Assembly: GCA_963833675.1 (NCBI GenBank) | Contig: CAWHYW010000031.1 | Span: forward strand, 1-64,000 | Length of the DNA: 64,000 nt | Source: DASQDN01 sp963833675 | GTDB taxonomy: Bacteria; Acidobacteriota; Terriglobia; Bryobacterales; Bryobacteraceae | Reading direction: 5' to 3' | Part shown: positions 37,214-46,233 of the stretch, piece after piece | Position numbering within the stretch: position 1 is the first letter of the stretch | Layout: the number at the start of each line of letters is the position of its first letter | The notes under the pieces: model-generated | The model's input: only the letters and a program-made list of their open reading frames with translations | What the model was told of the DNA's origin: nothing | Database searches by the model: none | Position numbers and translations under genes: made by a program

Positions 37214-38595
37214 GCACTGGCGAGGATGCGGAACACGTCCGGCTGCGATGCAGGACTCAGCGGTGCTTCGTCAATCAATTCCCCGATCACATCGTAATCG
37301 TGCGCTTCGCTTATCCGAAGGCGGCGAAACTGACCGGGCGCCGCATCACCTATTCCTAGATCGTTGATGTAACACACTCCATCGATCTCCGGCGCCTGCG
37401 ATGGCATGCGGCATTCCCAAAGCAGGTCGGTTTCCTGTGACGGGCCTTCGAGCAGCACCGGGAAATCTCTTCCGACGAGCTTGCGATTCTTTGCCCGTGA
37501 AATCTTTTTCTGAGCGGCCATCAACTTGCGTTTGCGGTTCTGGATCGTGCGGGCATCCACTTTGCCGTCAAGCTGATAGCTGCCCGAAGTATCCTCATCG
37601 GAATAGCCAAACACTCCCAAGCGATCAAACTGCGCGGCTTCGATGAACTGAAGCAGCTCTTCGAAATCCAACTCAGTCTCCCCTGGGAAGCCGACTATAA
37701 AACTCGTCCGGATTGATACTCCGGGTATTGTCTGCCGAACGTTCTCGAGCAGCTTCAGGAATATATCCGCATTAGCTCCGCGCTTCATGCGTTTCAGAAC
37801 GGAGGCGCTGGCATGCTGGAGCGGCATGTCGATGTACTTCACGAGTGAGTCGTGCTCGGCGATCGTCTCCAGCAGCCTGCGGGTCACCCGGTTCGGATAT
37901 GCATAGAGAAAACGAACCCATTTTTGCTTCTCGGTCGGAATTTGGGCAAGACGGGCGAGCAGGTGCGAGAGACCGTCCTTGACACCGAGGTCTTCGCCAT
38001 AAGCCGTCGTGTCCTGCCCGATGAGGTTGATTTCGCGAACACCCTGGGCGAAAAGGCGCGTTGCTTCCGTTACGACCGATTCCAACCGGCGGCTCCGATT
38101 TGCTCCCCGATACTGGGGAATGACGCAAAACGAGCAGGGGTGGTCGCAGCCTTCCGATATCTTTATATATCCGTAATGCCGCGGGGTCGACAACACCCGA
38201 GGTGTAAGGTCGTGATAGAGATAGGGCTCGAATGGGTTCGTTTCGTAATTCTCGCCCTGGCAGAGAGCGACGACCTTCTCCAATTCATTGGTGCCGATCA
38301 GCGCGTCGACTTCCGGCAAATCTTTCTGGATGTCGCCCCGATACCGTTCCACCAGGCATCCGGCGACGATCAGTTTCTTGGCGCGACCGGTCTTTTTGTG
38401 CTCGGCCATCTCCAGGATTGTGTCCACGGATTCCTGCTTCGCGGGATCGATGAAACTGCAAGTGTTAACGACGATTACTTCGGCTTCGTCCGGACGCGCC
38501 GTCAACTCGTGGCCGGCGGCCGTAAGTTGACCCATCATTACTTCCGTATCGACGAGATTCTTGGGGCAACCGAGACTGACAAATCCTACTTTCAA
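37210..38595 (-). CDS. rimO: Ribosomal protein S12 methylthiotransferase
   Basis: This radical SAM enzyme thiomethylates an aspartate of ribosomal protein S12. The 461 residues contain the N-terminal domain (GFVSLGCPKNLVDTEVMMGQ), the radical SAM cluster site SEGCDHPCSFCVIPQYRG (CxxxCxxC) and RTSFIVGFPGETELDFEELL. The C-terminal TRAM domain follows. SLGCPKNLVDTE separates RimO from MiaB. It is first in the five-gene operon with yacG, pgpA, an NHL protein and cinA. Confidence 0.95.
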   Translation of the reverse strand: MKVGFVSLGCPKNLVDTEVMMGQLTAAGHELTARPDEAEVIVVNTCSFIDPAKQESVDTILEMAEHKKTGRAKKLIVAGCLVERYRGDIQKDLPEVDALIGTNELEKVVALCQGENYETNPFEPYLYHDLTPRVLSTPRHYGYIKISEGCDHPCSFCVIPQYRGANRSRRLESVVTEATRLFAQGVREINLIGQDTTAYGEDLGVKDGLSHLLARLAQIPTEKQKWVRFLYAYPNRVTRRLLETIAEHDSLVKYIDMPLQHASASVLKRMKRGANADIFLKLLENVRQTIPGVSIRTSFIVGFPGETELDFEELLQFIEAAQFDRLGVFGYSDEDTSGSYQLDGKVDARTIQNRKRKLMAAQKKISRAKNRKLVGRDFPVLLEGPSQETDLLWECRMPSQAPEIDGVCYINDLGIGDAAPGQFRRLRISEAHDYDVIGELIDEAPLSPASQPDVFRILASA

Positions 38596-38632
38596 TGGTC
38601 TGATATCCGGGAAGAAACAGGCGTGTTAATTT

Positions 38633-40195
38633 TCAGGATATCATGGCCGCGCGAGAGGGGCCGGATAGATCCTGGTCGAGTAGCGTATTACTCGCAGCAG
38701 GCAGGCTGAATCGGAACTCTGAGCCCTTGCCGACTTCGGAACTCACGGTGATGGATCCACCATATCGGTCCACGATTTTCGCGCAGATCGCAAGTCCGAC
38801 ACCCGCGCCTGGATAGTTCTTTCCGTGCGCGCGCTTGAAGATGCCGAAGATCCGCTTATGCTGGTCGGCCGGAACGCCCATACCATTGTCGCGGACCGCA
38901 ATCGTCCAGAATCGATCGCATCGCTCGGCCGAGATCCGGATCTTGGGCGTATCAGGACCCGCATACTTGATCGCGTTCCCGATCAGATTCTGAAACAGTT
39001 GGACCACGGCTACTTCGTGACCAAGTACCTCGGGCAGGGAAGTAGATTCAACGTCGGCCGAAGCTCTTTCCATCGCAATTTCCAGGTTTTCAAGAGCCAT
39101 TTTCAGCGCCGCGTTGCAGTTCACAGCCACCTGAGTCTCCGGTCCCTGCGAACCTGCTCGCGAGTACTCCAGGAGGGCTTTGATCAGCCGCTGCATCCGT
39201 TCGCCGCCCTCGTAAATGTAGCCGATGAACTCATCGGCGTCTTCATCGAGCTTGCCCGCATACCGCCGGCGCAAAAGTTCCGAGTACCCGGTTACGCTGC
39301 GAAGTGGCTCCTGAAGATCGTGGGATGCCGCGTAAGCGAACTGCGTTAGTCCTTCATTGGCGCTTATTAGCGCGAGATTGACGTCTTTTAACCTCGTCTC
39401 CGCCGCCCGGCGTTCGCGCACCTCGGCCTCGAGATCGGCCTGCGTCTTCAAAAGTTCGACTCGAGTGCTGTCCAAGCGTCGTAATGCGTCGTTGAACGCT
39501 TGCGCTACGGCGCCTACGTCATTGTCGGTGACGATAGGCACTGGCGTGTCGAACCGGTCCTCAGCGAGCCGTTCCGTCCCTGCAAGCAGTAAACGGAGCT
39601 GCCGTGTGATCTGGCTCGCAAGAATGGTTGCGAGCAACGCTCCCGCGATGATCGCTACCGTCGTGTATACATAGCCTGTCCGCCGCATCTCCTCGATCTG
39701 CGCAGTTTCGGAAGATAAATCGCGCGAGATCCAAGCCCATCCTAGAATCTCGCCTTCCAGTACAATCGGGGCCGCGGCTGAGACTACCGATCGCGTGTGC
39801 TGAATTAATTTGGAAGCTCGTCCTTGCAGTACCTTTCGCGAAGATTGATCTACGTAGTATTTTCCCTGCCGGCCGTGATCCGAATCGCCTTTCACCAACC
39901 CGTTTTCGTCGGTAATGGCCGCCCAACGGACTGACCCATCGCGCCGAATGTAGCGGAGCGCATCATCGATGCCGGCTAAATCGTCAACGATCAGTTGCGA
40001 AGCCGTGCTCGCGGCAAGCAACTCCGCTTGACGAATGATCTGCGCATTCGCTTTCTCGAGAAGGAATGTCTGATGCCGCTGAACGATATCGGTCATCAGG
40101 CTGATCATGGCGATCGCATGAACTCCGCTGATCGTGACCACTAGCTGGCGTCGAATCGATCGCTGCTTCCGCGATTCGGGAGTCCCTTTCTTCAC
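38633..40195 (-). CDS. Membrane sensor histidine kinase (HAMP-HisKA-HATPase)
   Basis: The GTG at 40195 overlaps the stop of the binding-protein gene (CAGTGA) and is the likely start, giving 520 residues. The order is TM near 15-35, a periplasmic sensor domain, TM (VYTTVAIIAGALLATILASQ), HAMP, a coiled coil, HisKA (FAYAASHDLQEPLRSVTGYS) and HATPase with LIGNAIKYAG, DNGMGVPAD and GAGVGLAICAKIVDRYGG. It is coupled to a PhnD-like binding protein, which may present the ligand. No receiver gene is adjacent. Confidence 0.92.
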   Translation of the reverse strand: MKKGTPESRKQRSIRRQLVVTISGVHAIAMISLMTDIVQRHQTFLLEKANAQIIRQAELLAASTASQLIVDDLAGIDDALRYIRRDGSVRWAAITDENGLVKGDSDHGRQGKYYVDQSSRKVLQGRASKLIQHTRSVVSAAAPIVLEGEILGWAWISRDLSSETAQIEEMRRTGYVYTTVAIIAGALLATILASQITRQLRLLLAGTERLAEDRFDTPVPIVTDNDVGAVAQAFNDALRRLDSTRVELLKTQADLEAEVRERRAAETRLKDVNLALISANEGLTQFAYAASHDLQEPLRSVTGYSELLRRRYAGKLDEDADEFIGYIYEGGERMQRLIKALLEYSRAGSQGPETQVAVNCNAALKMALENLEIAMERASADVESTSLPEVLGHEVAVVQLFQNLIGNAIKYAGPDTPKIRISAERCDRFWTIAVRDNGMGVPADQHKRIFGIFKRAHGKNYPGAGVGLAICAKIVDRYGGSITVSSEVGKGSEFRFSLPAASNTLLDQDLSGPSRAAMIS

Positions 40196-41109
40196 TGCAA
40201 TACACCAGGCGCGCTGTATCCGAAGACACGCGAGTACACAGTCAGAAATTCCCAAACGTCGTCGTAAGAAGAGTCATCCCCGCGGCGCAAACTCCTGATG
40301 CCGGATGCGCGCAAGGCGGCCCGTCCGCGTTCGGTCTGGTCAAGATGAGTCAGGATGGCGGTAACCTGATCGCGATGCTCCGCTGAAACTCGACGGTGGG
40401 CCATGATTGCCGGACCCGAGAGTTCATTTGTGCTCCACCGGATGCTCATAGACGATCCGGCGTCAGGGTTATCGGCGATGAAGCGCTGCCAGGCGTCCCG
40501 GGAGACTGCCGCTGCCTGGGCCAGCCCTCTCGAAACGCGGAAGAGAGCGGTTTCATCCGAGCCGGTAAAGAGAAGGTCCGCCGCGCTCTCCGGGAAATTC
40601 GCTTCTCTTAACCACATCCTCGGCATAAGCGTCGAGGCGAGGGCATTGCGCGCGCCGAAGCAGATGGTTTTTCCACGGAGATCCCGGAGCCTTTGAATGT
40701 GCGCATCGGCGCGGACCACAATTACGCCGCCGATCCGGTCCTGATTCCCGGCCCGGGCGAATACAACGTAATTCCGCCGCTCGGCTTGAAGGACCCGGTG
40801 CGGCTCAACCATGACGAAGTCGAAGACTCCGTCAGATAACTTCCGTTCGTAGGCATCTGTTGTCAGCCCGCTGGCAATACGAAGTCTGTAGCCTGACGCG
40901 GCGTCGTTGATCTCACGAACGAGCGGATGATAACGCCGCCATAGGTTGCGCGTAACAGACATTGGCTCCACGCCGAACCGGTACTCCATGAATTGTTGAC
41001 CTGTTGTGGGGGCCTGTGCAATTACGGGTTGAAAAGGAGTCGGTTCACCGGCGCACAAGCCGACGGCTATGCACGCAAGGCGCTGCACCACTTCGCTGAT
41101 ATATGGCAC
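40192..41109 (-). CDS. PhnD-like periplasmic binding protein, partner of the histidine kinase
   Basis: This is a 305-residue binding protein of the phosphonate/phosphite group (PhnD-like): YRFGVEPMSVTRNLWRRYHP, LSDGVFDFVMVEPHRVLQAE, LRDLRGKTICFGARNALAST and LDQTERGRAALRASGIRSLR. A hydrophobic N-terminus (VVQRLACIAVGLCAG) may be a signal peptide. It precedes and overlaps the histidine kinase and has no ABC ATPase or permease, so it probably senses rather than transports. Confidence 0.88.
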   Translation of the reverse strand: MPYISEVVQRLACIAVGLCAGEPTPFQPVIAQAPTTGQQFMEYRFGVEPMSVTRNLWRRYHPLVREINDAASGYRLRIASGLTTDAYERKLSDGVFDFVMVEPHRVLQAERRNYVVFARAGNQDRIGGVIVVRADAHIQRLRDLRGKTICFGARNALASTLMPRMWLREANFPESAADLLFTGSDETALFRVSRGLAQAAAVSRDAWQRFIADNPDAGSSMSIRWSTNELSGPAIMAHRRVSAEHRDQVTAILTHLDQTERGRAALRASGIRSLRRGDDSSYDDVWEFLTVYSRVFGYSAPGVLQ

Positions 41110-41158
41110 TCGCTCGTCATCTTATCGAAACGCTTCTGCCCGCGATAGTACCGCAATT

Positions 41159-41186
41159 TACTTAGGTACTAAGTAGGTATATACCT
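41159..41186. promoter_or_regulatory. Two abutting inverted repeats upstream of the PhnD-like/kinase pair
   Basis: A 7-base inverted repeat TACTTAG-GTA-CTAAGTA (41159-41175) is directly followed by the 12-base palindrome AGGTATATACCT (41175-41186), about 50 bases before the start at 41109. The half-site GTACTAAGTA recurs ahead of ssb at 45613. These are plausible regulator-binding sites; the regulator is unknown. Confidence 0.45.
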
Positions 41187-41382
41187 TATTTGAAGCGAAA
41201 AGTATCTTTGGGGAGCACGGATTACGAGTATAACGATCGTAATGCGTCCCTCTAACTGAGAGGCTTCACTGTTGAGCGCGAGGCAGTCCCCTTTCCGAAG
41301 AAGAGAAGCTTACTCGAGAACGCGTCCGTCAGGCCATGCTGCTGCTCGATCTCAGTCACAGCGCTCTCTAGGAGAGCACTAA

Positions 41383-42090
41383 CTAAAAACTCCGCACTCC
41401 TAGCGACACCACGTCATCAACGCGCATCGTCTCTCGGATGACGAATGGCTCGCCGTATTTGACGCCGATCAGATTGCCGTAGAAACGGGCGATGCCGGCG
41501 AGCCGGTCTCGAATTTCGGCGGATTGCGGGAAGAGATCTGAGGCCTCGGCTGCATCGCCATATTGCGATTTGTAGGCGAATAAGGAGTCCATGCGGCGGT
41601 CGAATTCGCGAGTGATGTCAACCACGAACGTCGGAGTGACATTGGCGTAAAGCGACGAGTAGATGACGTTGAATGGACGTCCGGGTGGTGTCTCCGGATC
41701 GAGTTTGCGGAGACCTGCCAGAAAGCACGCATCGAATGCTATGCCCGACGCGTGATAGTGGTCGGGGTGACGAGCTTCCCAGTAGGGAAGGATTACCGTT
41801 CGAGGCGTAAGAGCCCGTATCTTCAGCGCGAGCTTCTCGCGGTATTCCACCCAATTTACGAGCTTGGTGTCGGGGAAACCCATGTTGTGGCGATGGGCCA
41901 GTTTCAGGATCGCGGTTGCAGCCCCCGCCTCTTTCATCCTTGTCTCCCGATTGCCGCGGCTCCCCATTTCGCCCGCAGTCAAATCGATCACTCCACAGCG
42001 ATAGCCGGTTTCGGCCATTCGCAGCAGTGTACCTCCGCAGGTCTGTTCGACATCGTCGGGATGCGCGGCGATTGCGAGGAGGTCTACCAT
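41383..42090 (-). CDS. bshB1: N-acetylglucosaminyl-L-malate deacetylase (LmbE/PIG-L family)
   Basis: This zinc deacetylase of 235 residues has the family motifs AIAAHPDDVEQTCGG (His-Pro-Asp-Asp), GEMGSRGNRETRMKEAG and PYWEARHPDHYHASG with a second His cluster. GFPDT and the RETMRVDD end fit BshB1 of bacillithiol synthesis. bshA and bshC are not visible here. It overlaps the rhomboid gene by seven bases. The substrate assignment rests on motif spacing only. Confidence 0.85.
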   Translation of the reverse strand: MVDLLAIAAHPDDVEQTCGGTLLRMAETGYRCGVIDLTAGEMGSRGNRETRMKEAGAATAILKLAHRHNMGFPDTKLVNWVEYREKLALKIRALTPRTVILPYWEARHPDHYHASGIAFDACFLAGLRKLDPETPPGRPFNVIYSSLYANVTPTFVVDITREFDRRMDSLFAYKSQYGDAAEASDLFPQSAEIRDRLAGIARFYGNLIGVKYGEPFVIRETMRVDDVVSLGVRSF

Positions 42091-42752
42091 CGCAGATCTC
42101 GCCGGTATCGGAAACGCTCACGAGTCCCGAGCACATAAATCAGGACCATGCCCGCAACGAAGCCGCCCACGTGCGCGAACCACGCCACGCCACCCTTGGA
42201 GATGTTCGAGTAGCCAATCGAGCCGACGCCGCTGAAGATCTGGATGATAAACCAGTAGGCCAGCATGAACACGGCCGGAATCTCCATCGTCGTGAGAAAG
42301 ATAAATACGGGCACCAGCGTGATGATTCGAGAGTGCGGAAACTTGATGAGGTATGCTCCCATGACGCCGGCGATCGCGCCGCTTGCGCCAAGCGTCGGCA
42401 CGCGGGAGTAGGGCGCCAGCATTACGTGCGTGGCTCCGGCAGCAAGTCCGCAGAGCAGATAAAACAAAAGATACTTGCCGTGGCCGAGAACGTCTTCGAC
42501 ATTGTCGCCGTAGATCCACAAAAACCACATGTTTCCGATGAGGTGCATCCATCCGCCGTGCATGAACATGGCCGTGAGGATATCGGCGTACTGGAAGCGG
42601 TCCGGCACGATCGCGTATTGCGCGATGAAATGGTTCAACTCGTAGGGATCGAGAGAGACCTGGTACAGGAAGACCATCACGTTCACGATGATGATCCCGA
42701 TCGTGACGAAAGGAGTCGAATAGCTCGGCTGCGTGTCCCGAAGCGGAATCAT
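42084..42752 (-). CDS. Rhomboid-family intramembrane serine protease
   Basis: These 222 residues have about six TM helices and the rhomboid catalytic pair: nucleophile S124 in LGASGAIAGV and H194 in WFAHVGGFVAG. The conserved HGGWMHLIGNMWFLWIYGD segment of helix 2 is intact. It should cleave TM helices of membrane proteins; targets are unknown. It is coupled to bshB1. Confidence 0.93.
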   Translation of the reverse strand: MIPLRDTQPSYSTPFVTIGIIIVNVMVFLYQVSLDPYELNHFIAQYAIVPDRFQYADILTAMFMHGGWMHLIGNMWFLWIYGDNVEDVLGHGKYLLFYLLCGLAAGATHVMLAPYSRVPTLGASGAIAGVMGAYLIKFPHSRIITLVPVFIFLTTMEIPAVFMLAYWFIIQIFSGVGSIGYSNISKGGVAWFAHVGGFVAGMVLIYVLGTRERFRYRRDLRW

Positions 42753-42755
42753 GAG

Positions 42756-43712
42756 CTAGGCGTGCTTCGCAGATCGAATGACATAATCGCGGTTGGTGCG
42801 CCGCTCGGCGCGTTCCAGTAACGATTGCGCCTGCTCCAGCGTAGCAATTCCGCCACGCGCTCCGATGGCCGTGCAGTTGAGAGCCGCCATGGCGTTTGAA
42901 AAATCAAGCGCCTTCTTGATCGACCACTCCTGCAGAATGGCATAGCAGAAGGCGCCATGGAAGACGTCGCCCGCTCCCGTCGTATCCACGCAATTCACGA
43001 CGAATGCCGGCGAGTAGATGTATTGGCCATCCACCAAGGCGAGCGCTCCGTCGGCGCCTAGCGTCATCGCCGCCACTCGCATGCCGTACTGATTCTGTAT
43101 CAGTTGAAGGGCTTTGAAATGATCCTGCTCGCCGGTCCAGCCCGCGGGAAACTCGGAACTGGAGATGAGGTAATCGACATTCGGCAGCACCTTATCGAAG
43201 CCGGGGTAGATTGTGTCCACGTCCACTGTTACGGGGATATTGTGCGTTCGCGCAATCTCGGCACAACGAGCAACTGCCGCAGTATCATGCCCGTCGATGT
43301 GAAGCAATCGCGCGCATGCGATCTGCTCCGGGGTGATTTCTAGCGCATCGATACGAAGACAGTCGGGGCGGCGCCAGAGCACCGTGCGCTCACCGGTCAT
43401 ATGATCGATGAGAATATAGGCGCTCTGATTCGGGCAGTTCTTCCGAAGCTGAACGTGATCCAGGTTGATGCCCTGGCCGAGCAGGCTCTCCATCTGAATG
43501 CGGCCCCGCTCGTCATCACCTACGGTCCCGATGTACTTGACGCGCATTCCGAGTTTGGCGCACGCGACCATTGCGCTGGCTACCTGGCCCCCGGGGCTGA
43601 GGATCTCTTCGGTAAACGGGACTTTGCCGGCGTAGGCCGGGAATTTGGGGAGCAGGAGGAGAGTATCTGTGGCGTTAAGTCCTACGCCAACCACGTCGAA
43701 ATCTGGGGTCAC
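42756..43712 (-). CDS. PfkB-family carbohydrate/nucleoside kinase
   Basis: The 318 residues show the two PfkB signatures: GGQVASAMVACAKLGMRVKY near the N-terminus and the catalytic VDTTGAGDVFHGAFCYA with the Asp base. The phosphate acceptor (ribose, fructose, adenosine or other) cannot be read. It overlaps the methyltransferase gene start region (43709) by four bases and is followed by the rhomboid gene. Confidence 0.92.
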   Translation of the reverse strand: MTPDFDVVGVGLNATDTLLLLPKFPAYAGKVPFTEEILSPGGQVASAMVACAKLGMRVKYIGTVGDDERGRIQMESLLGQGINLDHVQLRKNCPNQSAYILIDHMTGERTVLWRRPDCLRIDALEITPEQIACARLLHIDGHDTAAVARCAEIARTHNIPVTVDVDTIYPGFDKVLPNVDYLISSSEFPAGWTGEQDHFKALQLIQNQYGMRVAAMTLGADGALALVDGQYIYSPAFVVNCVDTTGAGDVFHGAFCYAILQEWSIKKALDFSNAMAALNCTAIGARGGIATLEQAQSLLERAERRTNRDYVIRSAKHA

Positions 43713-44269
43713 TTTTTCACCGGCATCAGATAGAGGAAGATCGTGTGCGTACGGTTATACGCCTTCATCTTCTCTACTTTCGCAGGTTTCCATCCCCGAA
43801 CTTCAAAGTCGTGGGAAACGACCCGCGCGCCGGGTTTTAATTGCTTCTCCAGCTTAGGCTTCAACATGTCGTTGGCGCCGGTATCCAGGTAAAGAATCAC
43901 GACATCCGCCTGCTGCAGATCCGTATCGAGAAGACTACCCTGAGTGATTTTCACCTGCTGTTCCAGATTCAGGCGTCTGACATGGTCGTTGGTCATCCGC
44001 ACCAGATTGGAGGAAAGCTCGATTCCGATGCCTTTAGCTTTGTACCTTTGAGCGGCAGTAATCAGGACCCGTCCGTCACCGCAGCCGAGATCGAACACAA
44101 CATCGCCGGGTTTGACTTCCGCGAGGTCGAGCATGCGATCCACGATAGGTTGGGGAGATGCGACAAAGGGAGCGAGATTCTGGGAACTATCCCGTAGCTC
44201 GCGCGTAGCGGGAGTTTGGCCTGCTACGGGCAGCAGGCCGAGCCAAAACAAAGCGATGCCGAAGCGCAT
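43709..44269 (-). CDS. Class I SAM methyltransferase with an N-terminal signal peptide
   Basis: The N-terminus is a clear signal peptide (RFGIALFWLGLLPVAGQTPA). The rest is a SAM-binding Rossmann domain: VVFDLGCGDGRVLITAAQRY (motif I) and GIGIELSSNLVRM (acidic E after strand 2). It has about 186 residues. Such exported versions of a SAM enzyme are odd because SAM is cytoplasmic; the leader may instead be a membrane anchor facing inward. It is four bases from the PfkB kinase. Confidence 0.82.
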   Translation of the reverse strand: MRFGIALFWLGLLPVAGQTPATRELRDSSQNLAPFVASPQPIVDRMLDLAEVKPGDVVFDLGCGDGRVLITAAQRYKAKGIGIELSSNLVRMTNDHVRRLNLEQQVKITQGSLLDTDLQQADVVILYLDTGANDMLKPKLEKQLKPGARVVSHDFEVRGWKPAKVEKMKAYNRTHTIFLYLMPVKK

Positions 44270-44272
44270 GTC

Positions 44273-45481
44273 CTACTCGGAAGAAGACGTACCGGACCGC
44301 CGACCCTGTTTCGTTTTTACGATTCGGGAGACCATTTCAGTCACGGCGAACCACAAATCCCTGGGCTTACTTATAGTGTACTCGTAACCCTTCAGGAGTT
44401 TGACGGCTTTTCCGATGGCATCGTTCCAAGGGACTGCCTGCGGATACAGATTGTAGTTCATGTAAAAGACCGGGTACCCCAGTTCGCCGATCTGGCGAAG
44501 GGACTCGGCCGGCACGCTCTCTTCGAGCAGCGCCTTTGGCCCAGCGAAGACGACCGCGTCCGCGTTGTCGGTGGAAGCGACCTCTTCCTTGATCAAACGT
44601 GTGAGGAATTCCGTCTCACCGTTTTTCTCTCCAAGGCGTTTCAGATCGACAGTGCCCGGGCTGATGGATTCCAGGGCTTGGCCGAGGGCGGGGAAGTCGA
44701 TCTTTTCGGCGTTGTCCTGACGATAGACGACCCTGTGCTCCTGCAGGTTGAAGGCGACAATGGTAAATCTTCCGATTCTTGGATCGCGGGAGATATTGCG
44801 CAGGATTGCAGTTAGCGCGCTGGTATCAAGGGGTTGAAGCGTCGCGGACCTGGCGTTCTGGGGAGCGAAATTGATCAACACCTTGACGTTAAGGGGTGGC
44901 TCGTCGGCCACTCGCTGGACCGGCGGCTCGTCTTTAAACTGTTCGCGCTCGCTGGCCTGAATTACTCCCTGACCGATTGCGAGGGCTACCTGTTTGTCCT
45001 TGACGCCGAGCGCCGATTCGATCTCCCATGATGACGAACAGACGCGTTCCGCCCGATCGCGCATAAGCCATTCGACTTTGTAACGGCCTTCGCCCAAGTC
45101 GAAGCCGCCCTGGAAGTACGCATCGCCTTTGGCGTCTTCTTCGATACTTGGGACCTTCAGTCTATGGATGAAGTAGACAGGTTGAGCGGCGGGGTCGAGC
45201 GATGTGACACGGAATAACATTGTCAGCATGTTTTCCGGCCCGGCCAACTCGCGAAGTGGGACGCTCACTTCGTAACCTGAATGGAAACGAAGATCGAATC
45301 CGAGGATCGGCTTGATGCTGATCACGGAACAAGGCAAGTCCTGGCGATTTTCGCCGGCCTCAAAGATTGCCTGATCGGTATTGAGAATGCGAATCGCGCC
45401 ACCTGCGCCGGTGGTGCTCAACAGAACCTGGGCGTTGGCCAGGATCGCGGAAGTAAGGTATATGATTCCAAGGGCTCTCAT
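44273..45481 (-). CDS. Exported protein of unknown function with a C-terminal VWA-like region
   Basis: The ATG at 45481 gives a signal peptide (ALGIIYLTSAILANAQVLL). The mature part of about 385 residues has an N-terminal beta-rich region (VSVPLRELAGPENMLTMLF; YKVEWLMRDRAERVCSSSWE). A C-terminal part (VKVLINFAPQN ... FTIVAFNLQEHRVVY ... ADAVVFAGPK) looks like the strand-helix alternation of a von Willebrand A domain, but the metal motif DxSxS is not clear. It is placed directly ahead of the methyltransferase gene on the same strand. Confidence 0.6.
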   Translation of the reverse strand: MRALGIIYLTSAILANAQVLLSTTGAGGAIRILNTDQAIFEAGENRQDLPCSVISIKPILGFDLRFHSGYEVSVPLRELAGPENMLTMLFRVTSLDPAAQPVYFIHRLKVPSIEEDAKGDAYFQGGFDLGEGRYKVEWLMRDRAERVCSSSWEIESALGVKDKQVALAIGQGVIQASEREQFKDEPPVQRVADEPPLNVKVLINFAPQNARSATLQPLDTSALTAILRNISRDPRIGRFTIVAFNLQEHRVVYRQDNAEKIDFPALGQALESISPGTVDLKRLGEKNGETEFLTRLIKEEVASTDNADAVVFAGPKALLEESVPAESLRQIGELGYPVFYMNYNLYPQAVPWNDAIGKAVKLLKGYEYTISKPRDLWFAVTEMVSRIVKTKQGRRSGTSSSE

Positions 45482-45612
45482 TCTGCCCGACTCCACACAC
45501 CGAGTCCCACCGTTACAGGCCAACGGTAGATTCAGTAGACGTTATTATCTACCAAAATTGGAATTGTGCAAGAGGTCATCCTCGCGGACGCCTATCGGAA
45601 AGTGAGATTAAA

Positions 45613-45623
45613 GTACTAAGTAC
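45613..45623. promoter_or_regulatory. GTACT-A-AGTAC inverted repeat in the ssb upstream region
   Basis: A short perfect inverted repeat lies between the divergent exported-protein gene and ssb. It shares the string GTACTAAGTA with the repeat at 41159. It could bind the same regulator. Confidence 0.35.
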
Positions 45624-45721
45624 CTTGTTTCAGGTTCTGCTATGAAATTCTGTATTTTTCTGTTAGATGATGCGTTTTGCCTCCTCTAACCGTCACTCTG
45701 ACTTGTGCTACAGTTCAACCG

Positions 45722-46201
45722 ATGGCATCCCGAAGTATCAACAAAGCAATCCTCCTCGGTCACCTCGGGAAGGACGCGGAAACGAAGTTTACTCCAAGCG
45801 GCGTTGCTAAGACGACATTCACACTAGCCACCAGCCGCCGGTGGAAAGATCAGCAAACGGGCGACTGGAAAGAAGAAACGGAATGGCACAATGTTACGCT
45901 CTGGCGGTCGGAGAACCTGGCGAACTATCTTCAGAAGGGTAAGCAGGTTTATGTCGAAGGGCGCATCTCGACTCGGAGCTACGAAGACAAAGACGGGAAT
46001 AAGAAGTACTTCACGGAAGTCGTTGCCGACGATGTGATTCTGCTTGGCGGGCGAGGTGATAGCGGTAGTAGTGCTCCAGACGATTTTGGGCAGTCGGTAT
46101 CGATGCCGCGGAGCGCGCCGAGGGGGCCGCAACCGGTTCGCCAGCAGCCGCAGGAGTCGTCCTTCGATCCGGGAATTACGGACGACGACGTTCCGTTCTA
46201 G
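45722..46201 (+). CDS. ssb: Single-stranded DNA-binding protein
   Basis: The ATG at 45722 begins MASRSINKAILLGHLGKDAE, the normal SSB start; a frame back to 45677 is spurious. The OB fold includes TKFTPSGVAKTTFTLATSRR, EWHNVTLWRSENLANYLQKG and KQVYVEGRISTRSYEDKDGN. A Gln/Pro/Arg-rich linker leads to the acidic protein-docking tip DDDVPF. The 159-residue length is typical. Confidence 0.96.
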   Translation: MASRSINKAILLGHLGKDAETKFTPSGVAKTTFTLATSRRWKDQQTGDWKEETEWHNVTLWRSENLANYLQKGKQVYVEGRISTRSYEDKDGNKKYFTEVVADDVILLGGRGDSGSSAPDDFGQSVSMPRSAPRGPQPVRQQPQESSFDPGITDDDVPF

Positions 46202-46233
46202 GTTACGGACGTCTACCGATATCGACGCGAGGT

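Noticed and set aside
41330..41375. Hairpin GCTCTC-TAG-GAGAGC as a terminator
   Set aside because: The arms are six bases and no T-run follows on either strand; it could be chance or an unrelated repeat.
41916..42821. 301-residue plus-strand frame opposite bshB1 and rhomboid
   Set aside because: It is rich in Asp, His and Arg with no domain pattern, and both minus-strand genes have intact active sites.
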